The position numbers and the translations under genes are program-made. 64,000 nt of DNA from the NCBI RefSeq assembly GCF_047324175.1, contig NZ_CP178732.1, positions 248,001 to 312,000 on the forward strand, given 5' to 3'. Below the pieces are notes generated by a model that was not told the origin of the DNA, ran no database searches, and was given only the letters and a program-made list of their open reading frames with translations. The DNA comes from Acerihabitans sp015654925 (lineage in GTDB: Bacteria; Pseudomonadota; Gammaproteobacteria; Enterobacterales; Enterobacteriaceae). Each line of letters starts with the position of its first letter. Position 1 is the first letter of the stretch. Shown here one piece after another: positions 1 to 7,672 of this stretch.

Positions 1-148
1 TGAAATCGTGCTGAAAGGCGCTGATAAGCAGGCTGTTGGGCAGATTGCGGCTGATTTGCGAGCCTATCGCCGTCCCGAGCCTTACAAGGGCAAGGGTGTC
101 CGTTACGCCGACGAAGTCGTGCGTACCAAAGAGGCTAAGAAAAAGTAA
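1..148 (+). CDS. rplF: 50S ribosomal protein L6, C-terminal fragment
   Basis: Only the last 48 codons are inside the window; reading starts at base 2 and ends at TAA 146-148. The translated tail (lysine-rich, with the block RRPEPYKGKGVRY and a KEAKKK end) is the conserved C-terminus of L6, which binds 23S rRNA near the sarcin-ricin loop and the stalk base. It is followed 9 bases later by rplR, as in the enterobacterial spc operon. The start lies upstream of the window. Confidence 0.97.
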   Translation, partial: EIVLKGADKQAVGQIAADLRAYRRPEPYKGKGVRYADEVVRTKEAKKK

Positions 149-157
149 GGTAACACT

Positions 158-511
158 ATGGATAAGAAAGCAGCTCGTATCCGTCGTGCGACCCGCGCAC
201 GCCGCAAGCTCCAAGAACTGGGCGCAACCCGCCTGGTTATACATCGTACCCCGCGCCATATTTATGCGCAGGTCATTGCCCCGAATGGTTCTGAAGTACT
301 GGTAGCCGCTTCTACTGTAGAAAAAGCTATCGCGGAGCAATTAAAGGGTACCGGTAACAAAGATGCCGCGACCGCTGTAGGTAAAACTATCGCAGAACGC
401 GCTCTGGAAAAAGGCATTAAGATTGTGTCCTTTGACCGTTCCGGATTCCAATATCATGGTCGAGTCCAGGCACTGGCAGATGCTGCCCGTGAAGCTGGCC
501 TTCAGTTCTAA
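158..511 (+). CDS. rplR: 50S ribosomal protein L18
   Basis: A 117-residue protein, the usual enterobacterial length, that binds 5S rRNA and anchors it to the large subunit. The N-terminus is strongly basic (MDKKAARIRRATRARRK) and the C-terminal half carries the conserved FDRSGFQYHGRVQALADAAREAGL region of the family, quoted here in its key parts only (FDRSG, YHGRV, AREAGL). A GGTAA-type ribosome site precedes the ATG. It sits between rplF and rpsE in the spc operon, with 14 bases to the next gene. Confidence 0.98.
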   Translation: MDKKAARIRRATRARRKLQELGATRLVIHRTPRHIYAQVIAPNGSEVLVAASTVEKAIAEQLKGTGNKDAATAVGKTIAERALEKGIKIVSFDRSGFQYHGRVQALADAAREAGLQF

Positions 512-525
512 GGTAGAGGTGTAAG

Positions 526-1026
526 ATGGCACACATCGAGAAACAAGCTGGCGAACTGCAGGAAAAGCTGATCGCGGTAAATCGCGTATCCAAAACCGTA
601 AAAGGTGGCCGTATTTTCAGCTTTACCGCACTGACAGTAGTTGGTGATGGTAACGGTCGCGTAGGTTTTGGCTACGGCAAAGCACGCGAAGTTCCGGCAG
701 CGATCCAGAAAGCGATGGAAAAAGCCCGTCGCAATATGATGAATGTCGCGCTGAACAGCGGCACCCTGCAGCACCCGGTTAAAGGTGCTCATACGGGTTC
801 TCGCGTGTTCATGATGCCGGCTTCCCAAGGTACCGGTATTATCGCCGGTGGTGCAATGCGCGCCGTCCTGGAAGTCGCAGGGGTTCACAACGTATTAGCA
901 AAAACCTATGGTTCCACCAACCCGATTAACGTGGTTCGTGCAACTATCGACGCCCTTGCTAACATGAAGTCCCCCGAAATGGTCGCTGCCAAGCGTGGTA
1001 AATCCGTTGAAGAAATTCTGGGGTAA
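526..1026 (+). CDS. rpsE: 30S ribosomal protein S5
   Basis: This 166-residue protein is a small-subunit component needed for translational accuracy and for mRNA helicase activity at the entry channel. The N-terminal double-stranded-RNA-binding fold (VKGGRIFSFTALTVVGDGNG, residues about 25-45) and the C-terminal S5 domain (GSGTGIIAGG-like segment, here GTGIIAGGAMRAVLE) are both intact. A GGTAGAGGTG ribosome site precedes the ATG. It lies directly between rplR and rpmD in the spc operon. Confidence 0.98.
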   Translation: MAHIEKQAGELQEKLIAVNRVSKTVKGGRIFSFTALTVVGDGNGRVGFGYGKAREVPAAIQKAMEKARRNMMNVALNSGTLQHPVKGAHTGSRVFMMPASQGTGIIAGGAMRAVLEVAGVHNVLAKTYGSTNPINVVRATIDALANMKSPEMVAAKRGKSVEEILG

Positions 1027-1032
1027 CTGAGC

Positions 1033-1212
1033 ATGGCACAGATGATTAAAATAACTCAGACTCGCAGTTCCATCGGTCGTCTGCCGAGACACAAGGCAAC
1101 TTTGGTTGGCTTGGGCCTGCGTCGCATTGGTCATACAGTAGAGCGTGAAGATACTCCCGCTATACGTGGTATGGTCAATTTGGTTTCCTACATGGTCAAA
1201 GTTGAGGAGTAA
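1033..1212 (+). CDS. rpmD: 50S ribosomal protein L30
   Basis: A 59-residue protein beginning MAQMIKITQTRSSIGR and ending VSYMVKVEE, the full usual length of enterobacterial L30. It is a peripheral large-subunit protein near 5S rRNA. The ATG at 1033 lies 6 bases after the rpsE stop and the TAA (1210-1212) is 3 bases before the rplO start, so translation is probably coupled to both neighbours. Confidence 0.97.
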   Translation: MAQMIKITQTRSSIGRLPRHKATLVGLGLRRIGHTVEREDTPAIRGMVNLVSYMVKVEE

Positions 1213-1215
1213 GAG

Positions 1216-1650
1216 ATGCGCTTAAATACTCTGTCTCCGGCTGAGGGCTCTAAACACGCGCCTCGGCGTGTAGGACGCGGTATCGGTTCCGGCCTGGGTA
1301 AAACCGCAGGACGTGGTCACAAAGGTCAGAAGTCTCGTTCTGGCGGTGGCGTACGTCGTGGGTTTGAAGGCGGCCAGATGCCTTTGTACCGTCGTCTGCC
1401 TAAATTCGGTTTCACCTCGCGCAAAGCCATGGTTACGGCGGAAGTTCGCCTGTCCGAACTGGCGCAGGTTGAAGGCGAGGTTATCGATCTCAACACGTTA
1501 AAAGCGGCTAACATTGTTGGCACCCAGATTGAATTCGCGAAAGTCATGCTTTCCGGCGAAATCAATCGCGCAGTGACCCTGCGCGGTCTGCGTGTCACCA
1601 AAGGCGCTCGTGCTGCAATCGAAGCTGCCGGCGGTAAAATTGAGGAATAA
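1216..1650 (+). CDS. rplO: 50S ribosomal protein L15
   Basis: The 144-residue product is an early-assembly large-subunit protein. The glycine/arginine-rich N-terminus (RRVGRGIGSGLGKTAGRGHKGQ in key parts) and the C-terminal L18e/L15 globular region (VTLRGLRVTKGARAAIEAAGG, key parts) are typical. The start ATG at 1216 has GAGGAGTAAGAG just upstream, inside the end of rpmD. It precedes secY by 7 bases, the standard spc operon order. Confidence 0.98.
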   Translation: MRLNTLSPAEGSKHAPRRVGRGIGSGLGKTAGRGHKGQKSRSGGGVRRGFEGGQMPLYRRLPKFGFTSRKAMVTAEVRLSELAQVEGEVIDLNTLKAANIVGTQIEFAKVMLSGEINRAVTLRGLRVTKGARAAIEAAGGKIEE

Positions 1651-1657
1651 GTAGCAG

Positions 1658-2989
1658 ATGGCCAAACAACCAGGATTAGACTTTCAAAGTGCTAAAGGCG
1701 GATTAGGCGAACTGAAACGCAGACTTTTGTTTGTTGTCGGTGCGCTGATTGTTTTCCGTATCGGCTCTTTTATTCCGATTCCTGGTATCGATGCCACTGT
1801 GCTTGCGAAATTGCTCGAGCAGCAAAGAGGCACCATCATAGAGATGTTTAACATGTTCTCTGGTGGTGCGCTCAGCCGTGCTTCAATCTTCGCCTTGGGG
1901 ATCATGCCGTACATTTCGGCGTCGATCATCATTCAGCTGCTGACCGTGGTTCATCCAGCGCTGGCGGAGATTAAAAAAGAGGGTGAGGCCGGCCGTCGCA
2001 AGATAAGCCAGTACACCCGCTATGGCACGTTGGTGCTGGGTATATTCCAATCTATCGGTATAGCTACCGGTTTGCCGAATATGCCCGGGATGCAGGGCCT
2101 GGTATACAATCCAGGCTTTGCGTTTTACTTTACCGCTGTCGTGAGCCTGGTCACCGGGACAATGTTCCTGATGTGGTTAGGCGAACAGATAACTGAACGG
2201 GGTATCGGCAACGGTATTTCCATCATTATCTTTGCCGGTATCGTGGCGGGTTTACCGCCGGCCATTGCCCATACCATCGAGCAAGCTCGTCAAGGCGACC
2301 TGCACTTCCTCCTGTTGCTATTGGTTGTGGTGCTCGTATTTGCAGTGACGTTTTTTGTTGTTTTCGTCGAGCGTGGTCAACGCCGTATAGTCGTTAACTA
2401 CGCCAAACGTCAGCAAGGGCGTCGTGTGTATGCGGCACAGAGTACGCATTTGCCGCTGAAAGTGAATATGGCCGGCGTTATTCCGGCGATTTTTGCTTCC
2501 AGTATCATCCTGTTTCCGGCCACGATTGCTTCATGGTTCGGCGGCGGCACCGGTTGGGGCTGGTTAACGGCGATTTCGCTGTATTTACAGCCTGGGCAAC
2601 CGCTTTATGTGTTACTCTATGCATCTGCAATCATATTCTTCTGTTTCTTCTACACGGCACTGGTGTTTAACCCGCGTGAAACAGCAGATAACCTGAAGAA
2701 GTCCGGTGCATTTGTACCAGGCATTCGTCCGGGAGAGCAAACGGCTAAATATATTGATAAAGTGATGACCCGTCTGACCCTGGTCGGTGCGATGTACATT
2801 ACCTTTATCTGCCTTATCCCGGAGTTCATGCGTGACGCAATGAAAGTTCCCTTCTATTTTGGGGGCACATCTTTATTGATTGTCGTTGTGGTTATCATGG
2901 ACTTTATGGCTCAAGTGCAGACTCTGATGATGTCGAGTCAATACGAGTCCGCATTGAAGAAAGCAAACCTGAAAGGCTATAACCGCTAA
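1658..2989 (+). CDS. secY: Protein translocase subunit SecY
   Basis: A 443-residue inner-membrane protein forming the channel of the SecYEG translocon. About ten hydrophobic segments can be read; the second-helix/plug region (MFNMFSGGALSRASIFALGI, key parts) and the cytoplasmic loop with the conserved RGxGNG motif (ERGIGNGISI, near residue 180) are intact. Length equals that of the E. coli protein. It is the penultimate gene of the spc operon, followed by rpmJ. Confidence 0.98.
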   Translation: MAKQPGLDFQSAKGGLGELKRRLLFVVGALIVFRIGSFIPIPGIDATVLAKLLEQQRGTIIEMFNMFSGGALSRASIFALGIMPYISASIIIQLLTVVHPALAEIKKEGEAGRRKISQYTRYGTLVLGIFQSIGIATGLPNMPGMQGLVYNPGFAFYFTAVVSLVTGTMFLMWLGEQITERGIGNGISIIIFAGIVAGLPPAIAHTIEQARQGDLHFLLLLLVVVLVFAVTFFVVFVERGQRRIVVNYAKRQQGRRVYAAQSTHLPLKVNMAGVIPAIFASSIILFPATIASWFGGGTGWGWLTAISLYLQPGQPLYVLLYASAIIFFCFFYTALVFNPRETADNLKKSGAFVPGIRPGEQTAKYIDKVMTRLTLVGAMYITFICLIPEFMRDAMKVPFYFGGTSLLIVVVVIMDFMAQVQTLMMSSQYESALKKANLKGYNR

Positions 2990-3022
2990 TCCGGAAAGCT
3001 TGAGAAGTTACGGAGAGTAAAA

Positions 3023-3136
3023 ATGAAAGTTCGTGCTTCCGTCAAGAAATTATGTCGTAACTGCAAAATCGTTCGACGTCACGGCGTAGTTCGCGTGATT
3101 TGCAGCGAGCCTAAGCATAAACAACGCCAAGGCTGA
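3023..3136 (+). CDS. rpmJ: 50S ribosomal protein L36
   Basis: A 37-codon gene reading MKVRASVKKLCRNCKIVRR...EPKHKQRQG. The zinc-ribbon ligands are present as C-x2-C (CRNC) and the C-x4-H type pair (CSEPKH), so this is the zinc-binding C+ form of L36. It is one residue shorter than the 38-residue E. coli protein: a single residue is missing before EPKHK. A CGGAGAGT ribosome site precedes the ATG. It closes the spc operon and is followed by a terminator-like hairpin. Confidence 0.96.
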   Translation: MKVRASVKKLCRNCKIVRRHGVVRVICSEPKHKQRQG

Positions 3137-3172
3137 TAAATTCGGCATATTTTTCTTGCAAAGTTGGGTTGA

Positions 3173-3200
3173 GCTGGCTAGATTAGCCAGCCAATCTTTT
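3173..3200 (+). terminator. spc-alpha intergenic terminator-like hairpin
   Basis: An 8-bp perfect stem (GCTGGCTA / TAGCCAGC, 3173-3180 with 3184-3191) and three-base loop is followed by CAATCTTTT. In E. coli the same spot holds a partial terminator between the spc and alpha operons, and the bases here are nearly the same from memory. Confidence 0.8.
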
Positions 3201-3292
3201 GTAGGTCAACGCAACATTGTTTGAGTATCCTGAAAACGGGCTTTTCAGAATGGTGTTGCCGTTTAAATTTTTAGGAGTGCATAGTGGCCCGT
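3201..3292 (+). promoter_or_regulatory. Alpha operon leader: S4-binding mRNA pseudoknot
   Basis: The leader of rpsM can form the nested pseudoknot by which ribosomal protein S4 represses the alpha operon. Three helices are visible: GCAACA 3211-3216 with TGTTGC 3254-3259; CTGAAAA 3230-3236 with TTTTCAG 3242-3248; and the loop ACGGGC 3236-3241 with GCCCGT 3287-3292, which lies just after the GTG start. The first helix has different bases from my memory of the E. coli leader but still pairs, which supports the structure. Confidence 0.85.
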
Positions 3293-3640
3293 ATAGCAGG
3301 CATTAACATTCCTGATCAAAAACATACCGTGATCGCGTTAACTTCAATCTACGGTATCGGTAAGACCCGTTCACAAGCTATTTGTGAAACCGCGGGTATT
3401 GCTGAACATGTTAAGATCAGTGAGCTGTCTGAAGAGCAGATCGACACGCTGCGTGACGCAGTTGCTAAATTTGTGGTCGAAGGTGATCTGCGCCGTGAAG
3501 TAACCCTGAGTATCAAACGTCTTATGGACCTTGGTACCTATCGTGGTTTGCGTCATCGTCGTGGTCTTCCGGTTCGCGGTCAGCGTACCAAGACCAATGC
3601 CCGTACCCGTAAGGGTCCGCGCAAACCGATCAAGAAATAA
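3284..3640 (+). CDS. rpsM: 30S ribosomal protein S13
   Basis: A 118-residue head protein of the small subunit that contacts the P-site tRNA and the B1 bridges. It starts with GTG at 3284 (MARIAGINIPD), preceded by TAGGAG 12 bases upstream, as in E. coli; the GTG lies inside the S4 pseudoknot. The helix-two-turn-helix region (SIYGIGKTRSQAIC) and the basic C-terminal tail (RTKTNARTRKGPRKPIKK) are intact. First gene of the alpha operon. Confidence 0.98.
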   Translation: MARIAGINIPDQKHTVIALTSIYGIGKTRSQAICETAGIAEHVKISELSEEQIDTLRDAVAKFVVEGDLRREVTLSIKRLMDLGTYRGLRHRRGLPVRGQRTKTNARTRKGPRKPIKK

Positions 3641-3656
3641 TCGGGGTGAGTAAATA

Positions 3657-4046
3657 ATGGCTAAGGCACCTGTTCGTGCACGTAAGCGTGTTAAAAAGCA
3701 AGTTTCAGATGGCGTGGCTCATATCCATGCGTCTTTCAACAATACCATCGTTACTATTACCGATCGTCAGGGTAATGCGTTGGGTTGGGCGACGGCCGGT
3801 GGTTCCGGTTTCCGTGGTTCTCGTAAATCTACTCCTTTCGCCGCACAGGTTGCAGCAGAGCGTTGCGCTGAAGCAGTGAAAGAGTATGGCATCAAGAATC
3901 TGGAAGTTATGGTTAAAGGACCTGGTCCGGGCCGTGAGTCTACCGTTCGCGCGTTAAACGCGGCTGGTTTTCGCATCACAAATATTACTGATGTGACTCC
4001 GATCCCCCATAACGGTTGTCGTCCGCCGAAAAAGCGCCGCGTATAA
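3657..4046 (+). CDS. rpsK: 30S ribosomal protein S11
   Basis: The 129-residue platform protein of the 30S subunit, near the E-site part of the mRNA path. The family signature around residues 95-115 (VKGPGPGRESTVRALNAAG, key parts GPGPGRE) and the basic C-terminus (NGCRPPKKRRV) are present. It lies 16 bases after rpsM and is followed by rpsD, the standard alpha operon order. Confidence 0.98.
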   Translation: MAKAPVRARKRVKKQVSDGVAHIHASFNNTIVTITDRQGNALGWATAGGSGFRGSRKSTPFAAQVAAERCAEAVKEYGIKNLEVMVKGPGPGRESTVRALNAAGFRITNITDVTPIPHNGCRPPKKRRV

Positions 4047-4076
4047 CGCCGCTTCTAGGTTAGTTGGAGAAAGAAA

Positions 4077-4697
4077 ATGGCAAGATATTTGGGTCCTAAG
4101 CTCAAGCTGAGCCGTCGCGAGGGCACAGACCTTTTCCTGAAGTCTGGTGTTCGCGCGATCGATTCCAAGTGTAAAATTGAACAGCCTCCTGGACAGCATG
4201 GCGCGCGTAAACCGCGTCTGTCTGACTACGGAGTGCAGTTGCGTGAAAAACAAAAAGTCCGTCGTATTTACGGCGTTCTGGAACGTCAATTCCGCAACTA
4301 CTACAAAGAAGCAGCGCGTCTTAAAGGCAATACCGGTGAAAACCTGTTGCAGTTGCTTGAAGGCCGTCTGGACAACGTTGTTTACCGTATGGGTTTTGGT
4401 GCCACTCGCGCCGAATCACGTCAATTGGTCAGCCACAAGGCGATCATGGTAAATGGCCGTGTTGTCAACATCGCTTCTTACCAGGTTACTCCGAATGACG
4501 TTGTAAGCATCCGTGAGAAAGCGAAAAAGCAATCCCGTGTTCGTGCCTCATTGGAACTGGCTGAACAGCGTGAAAAGCCGACCTGGCTTGAAGTTGACGC
4601 TGCTAAGATGGAAGGGGTGTTCAAACGTATTCCAGAACGTACCGATCTGTCTGCGGACATTAATGAACACCTGATAGTCGAGCTTTACTCCAAGTAA
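4077..4697 (+). CDS. rpsD: 30S ribosomal protein S4
   Basis: A 206-residue primary 16S-binding protein and the autogenous repressor of this operon through the leader pseudoknot described at 3201-3292. An S4 RNA-binding domain is seen around residues 95-160 (LDNVVYRMGFGATRAESRQLVSHKAI in key parts: YRMGFG, RQLVSHKAI, NGRVVNI). The length is as expected. An AGTTGGAGAAAGAAA ribosome site precedes the ATG. Confidence 0.98.
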   Translation: MARYLGPKLKLSRREGTDLFLKSGVRAIDSKCKIEQPPGQHGARKPRLSDYGVQLREKQKVRRIYGVLERQFRNYYKEAARLKGNTGENLLQLLEGRLDNVVYRMGFGATRAESRQLVSHKAIMVNGRVVNIASYQVTPNDVVSIREKAKKQSRVRASLELAEQREKPTWLEVDAAKMEGVFKRIPERTDLSADINEHLIVELYSK

Positions 4698-4722
4698 GGC
4701 TTAGTACCAAAGAGAGGACACA

Positions 4723-5712
4723 ATGCAGGGTTCTGTGACAGAGTTTCTAAAACCGCGCCTGGTAGATATCGAGCAAATCAGTTCGACGCACGCCAAGGTG
4801 ACCCTTGAACCTTTAGAGCGTGGCTTTGGCCATACCCTAGGTAACGCACTGCGCCGTATTCTGCTTTCGTCGATGCCGGGTTGCGCGGTGACCGAGGTTG
4901 AGATTGATGGTGTACTGCACGAGTACAGCACCAAAGAAGGTGTACAGGAAGACATCCTGGAGATTCTGCTCAACCTGAAAGGGCTGGCGGTGAGAGTTCA
5001 AGGTAAAGATGACGTTATCCTTACTCTGAATAAATCTGGCATTGGCCCTGTAACCGCAGCCGACATCACCCATGACGGGGATGTCGAAATCGTCAAGCCG
5101 CAGCATGTGCTCTGCCACCTGACCGATGAAAACGCATCGATTAATATGCGTATCAAAGTTCAACGTGGCCGTGGTTATGTGCCGGCTTCTGCCCGAATTC
5201 ATTCGGAAGAAGATGAGCGCCCAATTGGTCGTTTGCTGGTTGATGCGTGCTATAGCCCTGTAGAGCGAATTGCCTACAATGTTGAAGCTGCACGTGTTGA
5301 ACAGCGCACCGACCTGGATAAGCTGGTCATCGAAATGGAAACCAATGGCACGATCGATCCTGAAGAGGCGATCCGCCGCGCGGCTACCATCCTGGCTGAA
5401 CAACTTGAAGCTTTTGTTGATTTGCGTGATGTACGTCAACCGGAAGTCAAAGAAGAGAAACCAGAATTCGATCCGATCTTGCTGCGCCCAGTTGACGATC
5501 TGGAATTGACTGTCCGCTCTGCTAACTGCCTTAAGGCAGAAGCTATCCACTACATCGGTGATCTGGTACAGCGTACCGAGGTTGAGCTCCTTAAAACGCC
5601 CAACCTTGGTAAAAAATCTCTTACTGAGATTAAAGACGTGTTGGCTTCCCGTGGGTTGTCTCTGGGCATGCGCCTTGAGAACTGGCCTCCGGCAAGTATT
5701 GCTGATGAATAA
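4723..5712 (+). CDS. rpoA: RNA polymerase alpha subunit
   Basis: The 329-residue alpha subunit dimerises to nucleate RNA polymerase and its C-terminal domain binds UP elements and activators. The N-terminal domain ([17 protein letters not shown], residues about 35-51) and the C-terminal domain after an acidic linker near residue 240 (helix-hairpin-helix [19 protein letters not shown], key parts) are complete and match the E. coli length. Fourth gene of the alpha operon, 26 bases after rpsD. Confidence 0.99.
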
Positions 5713-5752
5713 CCCGATCACAGGGTAAGGTTTTACTGAGAAGGATAAGGTC

Positions 5753-6148
5753 ATGCGCCATCGTAAGAGTGGTCGTCAACTGAACCGTAACAGCAGCCAT
5801 CGCCAGGCTATGTTCCGTAACATGGCCGGCTCTCTGGTTCGTCACGAGATAATCAAGACGACCCTGCCAAAAGCGAAAGAGCTGCGCCGTGTTGTTGAAC
5901 CGCTGATTACACTTGCCAAGACCGACAGCGTTGCAAATCGTCGTCTGGCATTCGCCCGCACTCGTGATAACGAGATCGTGGCAAAACTGTTTAACGAGCT
6001 TGGCCCGCGTTTCGCGAGCCGTGCCGGTGGTTACACTCGTATTCTCAAGTGTGGCTTCCGTGCTGGTGACAATGCACCGATGGCTTACATCGAGCTGCTG
6101 GATCGTGCAGCAGAGTCCCAAGTTCCAGCTGAAGCGGTTGCAGAATAA
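5753..6148 (+). CDS. rplQ: 50S ribosomal protein L17
   Basis: A 131-residue protein lining the exit-tunnel side of the large subunit; E. coli L17 is 127 residues, so the C-terminal tail is slightly longer here. The N-terminal block MRHRKSGRQLNRNSSHR and RNMAGSLVRHEIIKTTL are typical of the family. It closes the alpha operon; a rho-independent terminator follows at 6177-6202. Confidence 0.98.
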   Translation: MRHRKSGRQLNRNSSHRQAMFRNMAGSLVRHEIIKTTLPKAKELRRVVEPLITLAKTDSVANRRLAFARTRDNEIVAKLFNELGPRFASRAGGYTRILKCGFRAGDNAPMAYIELLDRAAESQVPAEAVAE

Positions 6149-6176
6149 AGAATTATCTGTAATCGTTAATGCTTAC

Positions 6177-6202
6177 AAAACCCGGCTTAGGTCGGGTTTT
6201 TT
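6177..6202 (+). terminator. Rho-independent terminator of the alpha operon
   Basis: AAAACCCG (6177-6184) can pair with CGGGTTTT (6193-6200) and the 3' side runs into a T tract (TTTTTT). It lies 28 bases after the rplQ stop. Confidence 0.9.
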
Positions 6203-6293
6203 ATTGCCTGAAATTCATCTCCGGCACGGCTTATCATTTAAGCACTAACGCGTTATCCTAAAAGGCTGAAGGATGGCCGTAGGAGGGCTTAGC

Positions 6294-6674
6294 ATGTGGT
6301 TATTCGATGAATGGGCCGAGCGGCATATCCAGCAGGCGCAAAAGAAAGGCGAATTCGATAATTTGCCGGGATATGGCAAGCCCTTGCAGCTCGATGATGA
6401 CAGTGCGGTGCCGGAAGAGTTGCGGGTGGGGTATCGCCTGCTGAAAAATGCCGGTTACCTGCCAGCGGAATTACAGGATCGCCGGGAAGCTCTACAGCTT
6501 GCCGATTTATTACGCGGCATAACCGAAGATGATAGCCGTCATCAGGCCTTCAGCGCGCGGCTGCGATTGTTGGAGTTCAAGCTGTGCCAGGCCGGCGTAA
6601 GCACGGAATTTTTACGGCGCGGCTACCAGCAGCAACTGCAAACGCATTTCGAACGCCGGCAAAATGCCGAATAA
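6294..6674 (+). CDS. yhdN: DUF1992 (DnaJ-like conserved) protein YhdN
   Basis: A 126-residue soluble protein of the DUF1992 family. The signature near the N-terminus (WAERHIQQAQKKGEFDNLPG, then GKPLQLDDD and VPEELRVGYRLLKNAG) is clear. The start ATG at 6294 gives the family N-terminus MWLFDEWAE and has GTAGGAGGG about 10 bases upstream; a longer reading from 6273 is unlikely. The function of the family is not known. It follows rplQ as in E. coli, but the zntR gene that usually lies next to it is absent here. Confidence 0.9.
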   Translation: MWLFDEWAERHIQQAQKKGEFDNLPGYGKPLQLDDDSAVPEELRVGYRLLKNAGYLPAELQDRREALQLADLLRGITEDDSRHQAFSARLRLLEFKLCQAGVSTEFLRRGYQQQLQTHFERRQNAE

Positions 6675-6873
6675 AGGATGCTGGATTGATGGGCGCCGTT
6701 TCGCCAGGAAGACTGTATATCAAAGGTCAACGGCGTGCTGAGGCCGGTTTTTATTATCGGCGTTATTTACTATACTGTTCGTTATCGAAGTCCGCGCGTT
6801 GTGCGCGGTTTATTAGGCGCTATTTTTAGGCACTCTTTTTATTTTAGGCACTATGAAAATTAATGAGGAAATT

Positions 6874-7134
6874 ATGACTGACAAATACCGCCACACCAAA
6901 GGCACCATACAGGATAACGCCATTGCGGCGCTGCTGCACGATCCGCTCTTTCGCCAGCGTCGTGAGAACAATTTAAAAGGGAAGGGCAGCTACAGCCGTA
7001 AAGGCAAACATGCCAAGGCCCATAACTGGGAGGCCAGTGGTAAGATCATCGAGGGTGATGTTACCACTGGCCTTCTTGCCGCCCGTGCCGGCGCAGCACT
7101 CATCTTCGGCCCCAATCACGGCTTGAGCGTTTAA
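6874..7134 (+). CDS. arfA: Alternative ribosome-rescue factor ArfA
   Basis: An 86-codon ORF for the factor that, with release factor 2, frees ribosomes stalled on mRNAs lacking a stop codon when tmRNA fails. The family core is plain: YRHTKGTIQDNAI, LLHDPLFRQR, KGKGSYSRKGKH and NWEASGK. The ATG at 6874 has TGAGGAA six bases upstream; an in-frame ATG at 6853 lacks a good ribosome site. A 13-bp hairpin inside the gene (7031-7073) probably causes mRNA cleavage, so the working protein is likely only about 55 residues and the remaining hydrophobic tail is a degradation-prone form. It converges on mscL with 2 bases between the stops. Confidence 0.93.
   Translation: MTDKYRHTKGTIQDNAIAALLHDPLFRQRRENNLKGKGSYSRKGKHAKAHNWEASGKIIEGDVTTGLLAARAGAALIFGPNHGLSV
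7031..7073 (+). promoter_or_regulatory. Intragenic RNase III/termination hairpin of arfA
   Basis: A perfect 13-bp stem, AGGCCAGTGGTAA (7031-7043) with TTACCACTGGCCT (7061-7073), encloses a 17-base loop within the arfA reading frame. In E. coli the same position holds the hairpin that makes arfA mRNA non-stop and places its production under tmRNA control. The 3' side runs into CTTCTTG, only weakly T-rich, so cleavage is favoured over termination. Confidence 0.9.
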
Positions 7135-7136
7135 CC

Positions 7137-7595
7137 TCAGAGCGTAGGCGGCTGCGCCGGGGGCTGCTGTGACAGCGGCGGCGCGACGCTCTGGTTCTGT
7201 TGTTTAAGCAAATCGCGAATTTCAGTCAGCAGCGTTTCTTCGGCGCTTGGTTTAGGCGGTGCCGCCGGTTCCTCTTCCTGTTTGCGATGGAATCGGTTGA
7301 TAAGCTTGATTACGCAGAATACCGCCAGCGCCACGATCAAAAAATCAAAGATGTTTTGCAGGAAAATTCCGTACTGCAGGACGACCGCCGGCGTATCTCC
7401 CTGCGCCGGTTTCAACACCCAGCCAAACGATCGGAAATCGACGCCGCCAATCAATAAACCCAGCGGCGGCATAATGACGTTGGCCACCAGTGACGAGACG
7501 ATTTTACCAAACGCCGCCCCGATGATGACACCTACCGCCAGATCGACCACATTGCCGCGCATGGCGAATTTTCGGAATTCTTGCAGGAAACTCAT
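7137..7595 (-). CDS. mscL: Large-conductance mechanosensitive channel MscL
   Basis: A 152-residue inner-membrane channel that opens under membrane tension to release solutes in hypo-osmotic shock. It shows the N-terminal amphipathic helix and TM1 (MSFLQEFRKFAMRGNVVDLA, GVIIGAAFGKIVSSLV) and TM2 (IFLQNIFDFLIVALAVFCVI), then a charged cytoplasmic helix. The proline-rich tail (PPLSQQPPAQPPTL) makes it about 16 residues longer than the E. coli protein. It is convergent with arfA, as in E. coli. Confidence 0.96.
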   Translation of the reverse strand: MSFLQEFRKFAMRGNVVDLAVGVIIGAAFGKIVSSLVANVIMPPLGLLIGGVDFRSFGWVLKPAQGDTPAVVLQYGIFLQNIFDFLIVALAVFCVIKLINRFHRKQEEEPAAPPKPSAEETLLTEIRDLLKQQNQSVAPPLSQQPPAQPPTL

Positions 7596-7672
7596 AGGCT
7601 TGCTCCTTAATTTAACAATAAGTTAATTTTAACAAAGGATGCCACATTTGCCAGACACTTTAACAATTTGTG

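Noticed and set aside
4837..5754. 305-codon minus-strand frame opposite rpoA
   Set aside because: A shadow of rpoA, which is certain by sequence and position.
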